A stretch of 64,000 nucleotides of DNA from Tessaracoccus sp. MC1865 (GCF_017815535.1 NZ_CP072596.1:2821614-2885613), one strand, 5' to 3'. Counted from the first letter of the stretch, positions 35,872 to 47,110 are shown. Program-made: numbers and translations. The notes: generated by a model not told the origin, from the sequence alone.

Positions 35872-36771
35872 CTACTCGGTGTCGTCCAGCGACCTGAGGA
35901 AGGCCTCGGCCTGAGCGCCCAGCTCATCGGCCGAGGGCACGTCCTCGGGCTCCGCCTGGTGGCCCAGCGCCCGCACGACCCGGTCGTGTTGCTCCTCGAG
36001 CGACTCCACCAGTTCGCGCAGGTCGTCGTCCGCGGCCATGCCCTCACCCAGCCGGGCGGCCACGTGGACCGCCTTCGTCTCCAGCGTCGACGTCGGCAGG
36101 TTCAGCTGGGCGTGCACTCCCAGCGAGTCGAGCAGCGCGACGGCGGCCGCGGGGAAGTCTGTCTCCGCCAGGTACGGCGGGATGTGGGCCGCCAGGCCCA
36201 CGGACGCCACGTCGGCCTCGCCGAGCCGGACGTTCAGCAGCGCCGGCAGTGAGGCGCCCATGCGCATGGTGCCGAAGATGGGCTGGTGGCCGGGGATCAG
36301 GTCCGGGCTCGTGGCGAAGCGCGACAGCGACACGGGGCGCGTGTGCGGCACCGCCATGGGCACTCCCTGGAGCGTGATCACCTGCGCCACGTCGAAGGTG
36401 TCGGCGAGGTGGACGACGGCGGCGGCCATCCGCTCCCACTGGTACGACGGCTCCGGGCCGTTCAACAGCAGGAACGGGGCACCGTCGGTGTCCAGGACGT
36501 GGTGGAGGGTGATCTCGGGGCGCTCGTAGTCCGTGAAGTGGTCGCGCTCGAACGTGATGGGCGGCCGACGGCTGGCGTAGTCGAGCAGCTGGTCCGCGTC
36601 GAAGCGCGCCAGCACGTGGTTGGGCAACGTCTCCAGCAGGTGCTCGTCCACGAGTCGCTGCACGTGTCCGGCGTCCACGAAGGCGCCGAGCGTCACCACC
36701 ATCGCCTTGGCGTGGATCGTGCGTGGGTCGACGTGCGACTCGAACTGGTACAGGGCTGCTGGGTCCAACAT
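35872..36771 (-). CDS. PAC2 family protein
   Basis: A 299-residue protein of the PAC2 (proteasome assembly chaperone 2-like) family found throughout actinobacteria, biochemical role unknown. Typical segments are MVVTLGAFVDAGHVQRLVDEHL, LLNGPEPSYQWERMAAAVV and QVITLQGVPMAVPHTRP. The C-terminal ~60 residues are acidic and helical. The start at 36771 follows GAGGAGG by 8 bases; an upstream in-frame ATG would overlap that site. No proteasome gene is in the window. Its stop is 21 bases from the convergent AGPS-like gene. Confidence 0.85.
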   Translation of the reverse strand: MLDPAALYQFESHVDPRTIHAKAMVVTLGAFVDAGHVQRLVDEHLLETLPNHVLARFDADQLLDYASRRPPITFERDHFTDYERPEITLHHVLDTDGAPFLLLNGPEPSYQWERMAAAVVHLADTFDVAQVITLQGVPMAVPHTRPVSLSRFATSPDLIPGHQPIFGTMRMGASLPALLNVRLGEADVASVGLAAHIPPYLAETDFPAAAVALLDSLGVHAQLNLPTSTLETKAVHVAARLGEGMAADDDLRELVESLEEQHDRVVRALGHQAEPEDVPSADELGAQAEAFLRSLDDTE

Positions 36772-36847
36772 GAATACATCCTCCTCACACATTCAAACAC
36801 CGATACTGCCCTGGGTATTCCCAGGCACGTCCCCGCGTGGGTTCACC

Positions 36848-36853
36848 TACAAT
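36848..36853 (+). promoter_or_regulatory. -10 element for leaderless yaaA
   Basis: TACAAT ends exactly 7 bases before the ATG at 36861, the closest match to the -10 consensus among the leaderless genes here. Confidence 0.6.
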
Positions 36854-36860
36854 CGGGGCC

Positions 36861-37631
36861 ATGCTGTCCGTCCTGTCGCCGGCGAAGTCGCTGGATTTCG
36901 AAAGCCCGCTGCCCACGAAGAAGCACTCCGAGCCGCGCCTCATCGGGCAGTCGGACGGGTTGATCGAGATCATGCGCACCAAATCCCCGGCGGACATCTC
37001 GCGGCTCATGCACATCTCCGACGACCTGGCCCACCTCAACGCCACGCGGTACCAGGACTTCACCAGCGAACACACCGCGAAGAACGCCCGGCCCGCCATC
37101 CTCGCCTTCAACGGCGATGTCTACCAGGGCCTCCAGGCGCACACGTTCGACGCCCGCGACTTCACCGAGGCGCAGAAGTCGCTGCGCATCCTCTCCGGGC
37201 TCTACGGGCTGCTGCGGCCGATGGACCTCATCCAGCCGCACCGCCTCGAGATGGGCACCCGGCTCGCCTCCGCTCGGGGGCAGTCGCTGTACGACTGGTG
37301 GGGCAGTCAGGTCACGGACCTCCTGCACCGCGACCTGGACGCCTCCCCCGGTGCCGACGTCCTCATCAACCTGGCCAGCACGGAGTACTTCAAGGTGCTC
37401 GACGGCGAACGCCTGGGCGCCAGGATCATCTCGCCGCGCTTCGAGGACCGCGACAAGGACGGCGAGCCCCGCATCGTCAGCTTCTACGCCAAGCGGGCCC
37501 GTGGCACGATGGCCGCGTGGCTGGTGAAGGAGCGGGTGCGCACGCCCTCCAAGCTGCTGGATTTCAACCGCGACGGCTACGAGTACGACGAGGCCCGCTC
37601 GACGAAGGACCAGCCGGTCTTCGTGCGTTGA
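36861..37631 (+). CDS. yaaA: YaaA family peroxide-stress protein
   Basis: A 256-residue member of the YaaA/DUF328 family. It begins MLSVLSPAKSLDFESPLP, the signature of the family, and contains AFNGDVYQGLQAHTFDARDF and LSGLYGLLRPMDLIQPHRLEMG. In E. coli, YaaA limits free iron and damage during hydrogen peroxide stress, and the fold binds DNA. Length is full. Monocistronic, divergent from the PAC2 gene, 19 bases from the next convergent gene. Confidence 0.93.
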   Translation: MLSVLSPAKSLDFESPLPTKKHSEPRLIGQSDGLIEIMRTKSPADISRLMHISDDLAHLNATRYQDFTSEHTAKNARPAILAFNGDVYQGLQAHTFDARDFTEAQKSLRILSGLYGLLRPMDLIQPHRLEMGTRLASARGQSLYDWWGSQVTDLLHRDLDASPGADVLINLASTEYFKVLDGERLGARIISPRFEDRDKDGEPRIVSFYAKRARGTMAAWLVKERVRTPSKLLDFNRDGYEYDEARSTKDQPVFVR

Positions 37632-37650
37632 GTCCGCCCCACGCCCAGCG

Positions 37651-38187
37651 TCAGGGCATCGAGGCGAACAGGGAGATGAAGAACAGGATGTACAGCACCC
37701 AGAACACGACGCCCAGACCCATCAGCACGATCCAGATGATGCTGAACACCTTGCCAAGCATGTACCCGGTCTTGAGGTTGCCGTCCCACGGGAACGGCGC
37801 GCCGGCCTCGATCTCCTTCTTGGCCTGTCCCCCCAGGTACCAGGCGACGAAGGACACGACACCGGTGAAGATGCCCACGATGCCGAGGATGAAGACCATC
37901 TGCGTCTGCGGGTGTTCGGGGCGCGCCCAGGGCGCCGCATAGGGCCCCGGCCCTTGCGCGTAGGGCGAGGGTGCATAGTGTCCCGGCTGCACATAGGGAG
38001 CGGGTTGGCCATAGGGAGCGGGTTGGCCATAGGGCGCCGGCTGCCCGTACGGCTGGGGCTGGGGCTGGACCGGGGGCTGGCCCCACGGTGCGGGCGACGA
38101 CGCGCCCCGGCTGGGCGCGGGGCCGAATTCCGACGGCGACGAGGGGTCGGCGAAGTCGTCGGGTCGGTAGGGCGGGACGTCACTCAC
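37651..38187 (-). CDS. DUF4190-like membrane protein with Pro/Gln/Tyr-rich N-terminus (paralogue A)
   Basis: A 178-residue protein: residues 1-95 are disordered and rich in P, Q, Y and A with three YGQPAP repeats, followed by two membrane helices (about 97-119 and 143-174). Between the helices is WYLGGQAKKEIEAGAPFPWDGNLKTGYMLGKV, shared almost word for word with the paralogue at 40129. A GTG start at 38187 is chosen from GGAGGAGA just upstream. Function unknown; such proteins are common next to envelope and stress genes in actinobacteria. Confidence 0.75.
   Translation of the reverse strand: MSDVPPYRPDDFADPSSPSEFGPAPSRGASSPAPWGQPPVQPQPQPYGQPAPYGQPAPYGQPAPYVQPGHYAPSPYAQGPGPYAAPWARPEHPQTQMVFILGIVGIFTGVVSFVAWYLGGQAKKEIEAGAPFPWDGNLKTGYMLGKVFSIIWIVLMGLGVVFWVLYILFFISLFASMP
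37992..38045. repeat. 18-bp tandem repeat in the tail of paralogue A
   Basis: Two exact copies of an 18-bp unit (37992-38009 and 38010-38027) and a third diverged copy, encoding the PAPYGQ repeats. Slippage could change the tail length. Confidence 0.7.
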
Positions 38188-38368
38188 AGGGCTCTCCTCC
38201 GTCTGGTGCTCACCAGAGTCTCCCACGGCGGGCGACACTGAGACATGAGGCACACATCCCGGGGCCGCACTGCGCTGGGCCACTGAGCGAGCCATCGTGC
38301 GCACCCCCTATCGCGCGCGCCCCCGTGGCCTATACGCTACGCCCGTATCACTACCCATAGGAGGACGG

Positions 38369-39946
38369 ATGAGCGATCCATCTGTCATGCGGCCAGCGGC
38401 GCCGACGACCCACCGTCGCGAGACGTTCAGCTCACGCAACGTGTTCATCCTGGCGGCCATCGGCTCCGCCGTCGGTCTCGGCAACATCTGGCGATTCCCC
38501 TACGTGTCGTACACCAACGGTGGCGGCGCCTTCCTCATCCCCTACCTCATCGCGCTGTTGACCGCCGGCATCCCGTTGCTGTTCCTCGACTACGCCCTCG
38601 GCCACCGCTATCGCGCCTCTCCCCCGCTGGCGCTGCGCCGGGCCGGCAAGAAGTGGAGCGAGATGTTCGGTTGGTGGCAGGTGCTGGTCTGCTTCGTCAT
38701 CGCCGTCTACTACGCCGCGATCCTCGCGTGGGCCGCCATGTACTTCCTCTTCAGCTTCACCGAGGCCTGGGGTGACGACCCGGAGGGGTTCCTCTTCGGC
38801 GAGTTCCTCCAGGTGGCCGAGACCCCGCACATCGGGTTCGACTTCGTCCCGCAGGTGGCCGTCCCCATGCTGCTGGTGTGGGTCCTGACGCTCGTGGTGA
38901 TCGGCCTCGGCGTCAAGCGGGGCATCGCGAGGGCCAACCTGGTGATGATCCCGCTGCTGCTCGTGATGTTCCTGGTCCTGGTGATCCAGGCGCTCACCCT
39001 GCCGGGCGCGATGGACGGTCTCAACGCCTTCTTCACCCCGGACTGGGCCGCGCTGGCGAACCCCGGCGTGTGGGCGGCGGCGTACGGTCAGATCTTCTTC
39101 TCGCTGTCGGTGGGCTTCGGCATCATGATCACCTACTCGTCCTACCTGCGTCGCCGCACCAACCTGACCGGCTCCGGCCTGGTGGTGGGGTTCGCGAACT
39201 CCGGCTTCGAGCTGCTCGCCGGCATCGGCGTCTTCGCGGTGCTGGGCTTCATGGCGCAGTCGTCGGGCAGCGAGGTGGGCGACGTGGCCTCCGGAGGCAT
39301 CGGGCTGGCGTTCATCGCGTTCCCCAGCATCGTGTCCTCCAGCTCCATCGGCCCGCTCCTGGGCGCCCTGTTCTTCGCGTCGCTGGTGTTCGCCGGCTTC
39401 ACGTCGATGATCTCCATCGTGGAGGTCTGCACCGCCGCGCTGCAGGACAAGCTGGGCCTCGGCCGCGTGCAGGCCACGCTCGCCGTCGGCCTGCCGATGG
39501 CCGCGGCGTCCATGCTGCTGCTGTCCACCACCACCGGCCTGTTCTTCCTGGACATCACGGATGAGTTCATCAACAAGTTCGGCATCCTGCTCGGGGCGTT
39601 CGCCATGGTGATCGTGGTGGCCTGGGTGCTGCGGAAGATCCCGCTGCTGCAGAGCCACCTCTATCGCGTCTCCAGCGTGCGCTTCGGCAAGGCGTGGATG
39701 GTGCTCGTCGCCGTCGTCGTGCCGGTGGTGCTGGGCTACATCCTGGTGACCGAGGTCATCAAGCACGTCACCACGCCCTACGGGGACTACCCGCTGGGGA
39801 TGCTGGGCATCTTCGGCTGGGGCATGGTGGCGTCGCTCATCGTCGGAGCCGCCCTCCTGGCCCTCACGCCGTGGAAACGCGGCACCGTGGAATCCATGGA
39901 CGAGGACGCGCTCGACGCCAAGTATGAGGAGATCATGAAGAAATGA
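38369..39946 (+). CDS. metP: Sodium-dependent amino acid transporter, NSS family (MetP-like)
   Basis: A 525-residue sodium symporter of the neurotransmitter:sodium symporter family with 12 spans. AIGSAVGLGNIWRFPYVSYTNGGGAFLIPY is helix 1 with the Na+ and substrate site, continuing into the family's helix 2. In Corynebacterium glutamicum the MetP/MetS pair imports methionine and alanine; the overlapping 40-codon gene downstream identifies this as a MetP-type protein. The ATG at 38369 follows TAGGAGG. Na+ driving force could be supplied by the Mrp antiporter. Confidence 0.88.
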   Translation: MSDPSVMRPAAPTTHRRETFSSRNVFILAAIGSAVGLGNIWRFPYVSYTNGGGAFLIPYLIALLTAGIPLLFLDYALGHRYRASPPLALRRAGKKWSEMFGWWQVLVCFVIAVYYAAILAWAAMYFLFSFTEAWGDDPEGFLFGEFLQVAETPHIGFDFVPQVAVPMLLVWVLTLVVIGLGVKRGIARANLVMIPLLLVMFLVLVIQALTLPGAMDGLNAFFTPDWAALANPGVWAAAYGQIFFSLSVGFGIMITYSSYLRRRTNLTGSGLVVGFANSGFELLAGIGVFAVLGFMAQSSGSEVGDVASGGIGLAFIAFPSIVSSSSIGPLLGALFFASLVFAGFTSMISIVEVCTAALQDKLGLGRVQATLAVGLPMAAASMLLLSTTTGLFFLDITDEFINKFGILLGAFAMVIVVAWVLRKIPLLQSHLYRVSSVRFGKAWMVLVAVVVPVVLGYILVTEVIKHVTTPYGDYPLGMLGIFGWGMVASLIVGAALLALTPWKRGTVESMDEDALDAKYEEIMKK

Positions 39947-40065
39947 CACCCATTGCCATCACCATGATGATCATCGCCATGCTCACCCTCTGGGGTGGGC
40001 TGGCAGCAGCCGTGGTGCACCTCGTGCGCACCCCCGAGGTCGTCGTCGACGAAGGCGACCACTGA
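39943..40065 (+). CDS. metS: Small subunit of MetPS transporter
   Basis: A 40-residue single-span protein starting MTPIAITMMIIAMLTLWGG and ending in a short acidic tail (EVVVDEGDH). It overlaps the metP stop (ATGA), as in other MetP/MetS pairs, where the small subunit is needed for transport. The gene is short enough to be missed by length cut-offs. Confidence 0.85.
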   Translation: MTPIAITMMIIAMLTLWGGLAAAVVHLVRTPEVVVDEGDH

Positions 40066-40075
40066 CCCAGACAGA

Positions 40076-40116
40076 CGACGACGGCGCGGCCACCGATGGT
40101 GGCCGCGCCGTCGTCG
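40076..40116. terminator. Perfect 19-bp hairpin between metS and the convergent DUF4190-like gene
   Basis: Arms 40076-40094 and 40098-40116 are perfectly complementary with a GAT loop. It sits between two convergent genes and probably serves as a bidirectional terminator. No T tract is present. Confidence 0.7.
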
Positions 40117-40128
40117 CGTGTCAGGCGA

Positions 40129-40626
40129 TCAGTAGCCGGATGAAGCGGCCAGACCGATGATGAAGATGAACCACACGATCGTGAGGACGACGCCGATGAT
40201 GGTCAGGATGGAGATGACCTTGCCCAGCAGGTAGCCGGTCTTCAGGTTGCCGTCGAAGGCGTAGGGCGCGCCGGCCTGGATCTCCTTCTTGGCCTTGCCG
40301 CCCATGTACCAGGCGATGAAGGCGCAGACCTGCACGAAGATGCCGATGATGCCGAGGATGAACACGGTCTGGCTCTGCGGGTGCTCGGCGGCGGGGCCGT
40401 AACCCGGCTGCCCATAGGGGGTGGGCTGGCCGTACGGCTGCTGCTGGCCATAGGCCGGCTGGCCGTAGGGCTGCTGCTGGCCGTAGGGCTGTTGCGGCTG
40501 GCCATAGGGCTGCTGACCGTAGGCCGGTGCCGGCGGGGTCTGGCCGTAGTCAGGCGACTGACCGTAGAGAGGGCTCTGCTGAGGATCCGGCTGGCCCTGC
40601 GGGGCCCCGTACTCCGGCTGGGACAT
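40129..40626 (-). CDS. DUF4190-like membrane protein with YGQ-rich N-terminus (paralogue B)
   Basis: A 165-residue protein: residues 1-80 consist of Y, G, Q and P with about eight YGQ units. Two membrane helices follow (about 87-109 and 132-160), with WYMGGKAKKEIQAGAPYAFDG between them. Closest relative in the window is paralogue A. The start at 40626 has AAAGGA upstream. The low-complexity tail resembles those that drive self-association; function unknown. Confidence 0.75.
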   Translation of the reverse strand: MSQPEYGAPQGQPDPQQSPLYGQSPDYGQTPPAPAYGQQPYGQPQQPYGQQQPYGQPAYGQQQPYGQPTPYGQPGYGPAAEHPQSQTVFILGIIGIFVQVCAFIAWYMGGKAKKEIQAGAPYAFDGNLKTGYLLGKVISILTIIGVVLTIVWFIFIIGLAASSGY

Positions 40627-40727
40627 GGCTGTTCCTTTCGATGGCGAATGCACCGCAATTGTCGGGCATGAGGAGGCCATCGCGTTGGAGATTGTCCACA
40701 AGGGCCGCCGAAGGTCACGGCAACCGC

Positions 40728-41249
40728 TCACATGCTGGCCATGATCCCCAGCATGATCAGCGCTGCGAACAGCATCATGAACACGGAGTAGATGATGCCC
40801 AGCACCCAGCCGACCTGCCCGCCGGCACCCCACTGGTAGGGCGCGCCGAGGGCGATCTCCTTCTTCGCCTTGCTGCCCATGTACCAGGCGAATGGTGCGG
40901 TGACCACCACGAACACGCTGAGGACGCCCAGGACCAGCACGGCCACCGACGAGGGGTGCTCCGGCTTTGCCAACTGGTAGCCGTAATACGGTTGGGGCGG
41001 CGGCTGCATGGGCTGCTGGTAGGGCACCGGGTAGCCGTACGGCGGCTGCTGCGGCGTGGGCGGCACCACCGGGGCGGGCGACGCGACCGGGGGCAGGTAC
41101 GTGGGGACGGGCTGGGCCGGCGGGGGCGTCGGCGCAGTGAACGGGTCCTCGAGGTAGGGGTCGTAGCTGGGCCCGCCGAATTCCGGCCCCCTCGGCGTGC
41201 CGTACGGCTGCGGCTGCGGCTCCGACGGCGGGTACTGGTCGTTCGACAC
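40728..41249 (-). CDS. DUF4190-like membrane protein with proline-rich N-terminus (paralogue C)
   Basis: A 173-residue protein with the same plan: residues 1-95 rich in P, Y, Q and T, then two helices around WYMGSKAKKEIALGAPYQWG. The tail is more proline-rich and less repetitive than in B. GTG start at 41249 with AGGAGG upstream. About 100 bases separate it from paralogue B, so the two may be co-transcribed. Confidence 0.72.
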   Translation of the reverse strand: MSNDQYPPSEPQPQPYGTPRGPEFGGPSYDPYLEDPFTAPTPPPAQPVPTYLPPVASPAPVVPPTPQQPPYGYPVPYQQPMQPPPQPYYGYQLAKPEHPSSVAVLVLGVLSVFVVVTAPFAWYMGSKAKKEIALGAPYQWGAGGQVGWVLGIIYSVFMMLFAALIMLGIMASM

Positions 41250-41312
41250 CCTGACCTCCTAGTCTCGGGGCCAGTGTAGGCCGACGGGGCCGCAGCCTCT
41301 GCACGTTGCGGG

Positions 41313-43967
<2,655 letters not shown>

Positions 43968-44131
43968 GTGGGGATATCTCCTTTGACAAACCCTGGGGAA
44001 CCGCCTTTGGCTCCCCGCTGCCCCAAGACTAGTCCTGACAAGCCCGGCGAAGGGGGCGGGGTGGGAGAATCCCAGCCCACCCCACCTTCGTCAGGCTGCG
44101 GAGCGGGCACCCCACGCCCGCGGAGCGTGGA

Positions 44132-45034
44132 TCACTTGGGAGGAGGCGCCCAGGCGCCGCCCGGCCGCACGATCCCGGGGGGACGACGGAGGCGTTGGCC
44201 CACCTTGCGGGCCCGGTCATCGACCACGTCGATGATGCGCGAGGCGGCCTCCTCGATGGCGACGCCGGTGGTGTCGATGATGGGGCAGCCGAGCTTGCGC
44301 TGGGTGCGGCCGACCTCGTCGAGCTCGTCGTAGATCTTCACCAGGTCCGCGTACCCGTCCTTGGTGCCGAAGCCACCCATGCCGCGGACCCGCTGGCCGC
44401 GGATCTGGTTGAGCCGCTCGGCGTCCATCGTGAGCCCGATGATGCGCCAACGATCCAGGTCCCAGAGTTCCTTCGGCGGATCGATGCCCGGCACCAGGGG
44501 CACGTTGACCGCCTTGTAGCCGAGGTAGCCGAGGTAGATCGACAGCGGGGTCTTGCCGGAGCGCGACGGGCCCACCAGGCAGATGTCGCACTCCTTGAGC
44601 GCCTCCGGGAGCGACCCGTCGTCGTGGCGCACGGCGAAGTCGATGGCGGCCATGCGCACGAAGTACTCCGCTTCCACGCCGAGCGGCCGCATGGGCACCT
44701 GGTCGGCCTCGATGCCACTGATCCGTTCCAGCGCACCCATCGCCTGCGTCATCAGATCGGCGAACGGCACGTCGATGTCGTTGCAGAACGACTTGACCAA
44801 CTCAGCCTGCTCCTCGCTGACGAGCGTGAAGAACACCGCGACGGGCGCCCGCTCCGTGCTCTCCTTGATGGTCTCGAGCGCGGTGAGCAATGACGCCGTG
44901 GTGCCCACCTTGCGGTGGCGGACCAGGCTGAACTCCCGCGTCGGGAACTGCGTGATGGCGGCCCGAGCGATACGGGCCGCGGTCTCGCCGGTGGAGTCGG
45001 CGATGATGTGGATCTCCAGCGGCTCTGCTGACAT
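44132..45034 (-). CDS. PPDK regulatory protein (kinase/pyrophosphorylase, DUF299)
   Basis: Bifunctional regulator of 300 residues: an ADP-dependent kinase inactivates PPDK by phosphorylating the threonine next to the catalytic His, and a Pi-dependent pyrophosphorylase restores it. The P-loop-like GPSRSGKTPLSIYLG and the N-terminal IHIIADSTGETA are family signatures; GLTMDAERLNQIRGQR follows. A leaderless start at 45034 is supported by TAAGGT ending 7 bases upstream, excluding a longer frame that begins at 45298. Adjacent to ppdK, so the partner is clear; PEP synthase is the alternative target in other bacteria. Confidence 0.93.
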   Translation of the reverse strand: MSAEPLEIHIIADSTGETAARIARAAITQFPTREFSLVRHRKVGTTASLLTALETIKESTERAPVAVFFTLVSEEQAELVKSFCNDIDVPFADLMTQAMGALERISGIEADQVPMRPLGVEAEYFVRMAAIDFAVRHDDGSLPEALKECDICLVGPSRSGKTPLSIYLGYLGYKAVNVPLVPGIDPPKELWDLDRWRIIGLTMDAERLNQIRGQRVRGMGGFGTKDGYADLVKIYDELDEVGRTQRKLGCPIIDTTGVAIEEAASRIIDVVDDRARKVGQRLRRPPGIVRPGGAWAPPPK

Positions 45035-45041
45035 GACAGTC

Positions 45042-45047
45042 ACCTTA
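45042..45047 (-). promoter_or_regulatory. -10 element for leaderless PPDK regulator gene
   Basis: TAAGGT on the minus strand, 7 bases before the ATG at 45034. Confidence 0.5.
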
Positions 45048-45170
45048 CGCCGCGCGGCGAGGACTTCCGGAGTATTTCCCCGGCCACTCTTCCCTCCTGG
45101 GATCGCAGGGCTAGGCTTGGATACCAGGGCACCACGGAAGTTGCCCGCAGTACCCAGGAGGTGCACACAG

Positions 45171-45569
45171 ATGGATGCAGTTGTGGAGGAGACGGCGGAA
45201 ACCAAGAGCGTGAAGGTGACCCACAAGGTCGCCAAACCGCTCGAGAAGGTGTGGGCGGCGCTCATGCAACCCAACGGCCAGGAGCCGTTGCTGGGCAAGG
45301 GTGGTCAACTGGGATCGAAGGGGGTCGACTGGGCGTCCACCGACGGCCCACACGGCGTCACCCGGAGCTTCCACCCCATGGAACAGATCCGGTTCTCCTG
45401 GCATGAAGCCGAAGGCGCTCCCCGCAGCCTCGTCGACCTGCAGATGAAACCCGTCGACGGCGGCACCGAGCTTCACCTGACCCACGAACTCATCGAAGAT
45501 GGCTACGCCCCTGAGTCGTTGACCGAGCGCTGGGAGACCGCGCTCCGGAAACTCGACGACCAGGCCTGA
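45171..45569 (+). CDS. SRPBCC/AHSA1-like domain protein
   Basis: A 132-residue START/Bet v1-fold protein: VTHKVAKPLEKVWAALMQPNGQEPLLG at the start, GGTELHLTHELI and the C-terminal long helix TERWETALRKLDD are typical of Aha1-like SRPBCC proteins that bind hydrophobic ligands. AGGAGG at 45156-45161 sets the start, and a TAGGCT -10 lies about 50 bases upstream. Role unknown. Confidence 0.78.
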   Translation: MDAVVEETAETKSVKVTHKVAKPLEKVWAALMQPNGQEPLLGKGGQLGSKGVDWASTDGPHGVTRSFHPMEQIRFSWHEAEGAPRSLVDLQMKPVDGGTELHLTHELIEDGYAPESLTERWETALRKLDDQA

Positions 45570-45580
45570 CGCAATTGCGG

Positions 45581-45612
45581 CGGCGGGGTGGGCCGGAGGG
45601 CCCACCCCGCCG
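45581..45612. terminator. Perfect 14-bp hairpin between convergent genes
   Basis: CGGCGGGGTGGGCC pairs with GGCCCACCCCGCCG around loop GGAG, between the SRPBCC gene and the convergent beta-propeller gene; likely bidirectional terminator without a T tract. Confidence 0.65.
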
Positions 45613-45643
45613 TCGCGACGGCCGCGTGGAACACGGTGTTGGC

Positions 45644-47098
45644 TCACCGATAGACCGCGACGCTGTCGTCGTCGCCCACCACCAACCGCCCTCCGTACAC
45701 GGTGGCATACCCGTGCAACGTCCGCTCCCACCTGACCTCGCCGGTGTCGGGGTCGATGCCCAACGCTTTCGGCTGGGTGGTCTCGCCTGTCTGCGGATCT
45801 GACGGCGTGATCAGCACGACGAGCTGCCCCTCCCCCACGTACACGGCCGCTTCACCGGCGCGCGCCTCGATGGGGGTGCGCATCACCTCGCGTCCGGTGG
45901 TGGCGTCGAAGCGCAGCACCGCCATGGCTGCGGAACCGTAGGCTCCCTCGAGGACGATGAGGTCGTCGCCCCACAGCGCTCCGGGCGCAGCACCCTGCGG
46001 ATCCCCCCACAGCTGGTTTGCCAGCGGTGTCACCCACCGCACCTTGCCTGTGCGCGGGTCGAGCCGTTGCAGCTCCCCCTTGCCGCTCAGGGGCAGGAGG
46101 TAGAGGAGCCCGTCGTCGACCACGGTCCCCCAGTTGCCCACCTCGGAGCGCCACACCTCCTCCCCCGATGCGGGCTCGATGGCACGGACCGCGCCGAACT
46201 CGTTGATGACCGTCACGCCGTCCACCACGTGCATCGACGGCCGCGTAGGCTGCCAGTCGGGCTGCGCGCCGTCGGACATCCGGAACACGTAGCGGTAGGC
46301 GGCGAACTCAGAGGCGGCCGAGTCCGGCGCGAGGTACGCGAATCCGTCAGACTCCAGGACCTGCCTCGCAAAGCCTCCGGACCATCCACCCCCGGCGTCG
46401 ACGTCGACATCCCACAGCGGGTGCACCAGATCGCCGGGGTCGTACGCCATCAATCTGGCCGCGCCAGGACCGTAGGGGTCCTCGTCGTTCTGGCGTACCG
46501 CCAGGAACAACGTGCCGTTGTTGCTTGAAGAAACCCAGCTGTACCCGCCAGGCGACTCGAAGACGTTCCCGGCCGAGTCCGTGTACTCCGTGGAATCGAA
46601 CACCGGCATCTCCAGCCGGTGCATCTCCCGGCCGGTCTCGCGGTCAAGTAACGCCGTCGCCCCTCTGAGAGGCACGCCGACCCACGGGGTCCCCGGCAGA
46701 TCGGTGAGATGCGACTCGTCGAAGCCCCACACGCCCTGCACCGAGGTCCGCCACAGCTCTTCGCCGGACCCTGCCGCGAGCAGTGCCACCTGAGGCGGCG
46801 CCGGGTCCCCGCCTCCGACAGAGACCAGGAGGCGGTCGCCGCTGACGGGCACGAAACCCCCGTACGCCCTCCCGTCGTCGCCCCATCGCCACGCCTCGAC
46901 GGGCCCGTCCTGGAGGCCGAGGACCTGCGGCGCGGGGGGCGGCGGCGACCTGAGGAGGAGGACCACCCCTAGCCCCAGCGCCAGCGCCATCGCCACGGCC
47001 ACCGCCACGACGGCAGTGCGGCCTCTGGACCACCCACCCAGTCGCCCGGTGGGGTCTGGTGCCGGCGGCGCGTCCAGGTCCAGCACGTCTTCGGTCAT
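45644..47098 (-). CDS. Membrane-anchored PQQ-like beta-propeller protein
   Basis: A 484-residue protein with a short cytoplasmic N-terminus, one membrane helix (about residues 27-50, TAVVAVAVAMALALGLGVVLLL) and an outer domain of PQQ-like beta-propeller repeats. Recurring blocks of the type LDRETGREM, IEPASGEEVWRSEVG, LDPRTGKVRWVTPL and IDPDTGEVRWERTL are visible. There is no sign of a redox cofactor motif, so it is probably a structural or sensing protein at the cell surface. Leaderless start at 47098 supported by TAGGCT 6 bases upstream. Confidence 0.8.
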   Translation of the reverse strand: MTEDVLDLDAPPAPDPTGRLGGWSRGRTAVVAVAVAMALALGLGVVLLLRSPPPPAPQVLGLQDGPVEAWRWGDDGRAYGGFVPVSGDRLLVSVGGGDPAPPQVALLAAGSGEELWRTSVQGVWGFDESHLTDLPGTPWVGVPLRGATALLDRETGREMHRLEMPVFDSTEYTDSAGNVFESPGGYSWVSSSNNGTLFLAVRQNDEDPYGPGAARLMAYDPGDLVHPLWDVDVDAGGGWSGGFARQVLESDGFAYLAPDSAASEFAAYRYVFRMSDGAQPDWQPTRPSMHVVDGVTVINEFGAVRAIEPASGEEVWRSEVGNWGTVVDDGLLYLLPLSGKGELQRLDPRTGKVRWVTPLANQLWGDPQGAAPGALWGDDLIVLEGAYGSAAMAVLRFDATTGREVMRTPIEARAGEAAVYVGEGQLVVLITPSDPQTGETTQPKALGIDPDTGEVRWERTLHGYATVYGGRLVVGDDDSVAVYR

Positions 47099-47104
47099 GC
47101 GGAC

Positions 47105-47110
47105 AGCCTA
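47105..47110 (-). promoter_or_regulatory. -10 element for leaderless beta-propeller gene
   Basis: TAGGCT on the minus strand, 6 bases before the ATG at 47098. Confidence 0.5.

Noticed and set aside
35861-35872. Perfect 12-bp palindrome GGCCACGTGGCC between convergent genes
   Set aside because: Overlaps the end of the PAC2 gene, has no loop to form a useful hairpin, and similar GC palindromes are expected by chance.
37992-38045. Tandem repeats that could be taken for a CRISPR-like array
   Set aside because: Units are 18 bp without spacers and encode a YGQPAP protein repeat in frame; no cas genes are nearby.
38188-38368. Possible SAM or other riboswitch upstream of metP
   Set aside because: The region is short and I could not find the conserved core of any known riboswitch; only a -10 (TATACG) and a strong ribosome-binding site are clear.
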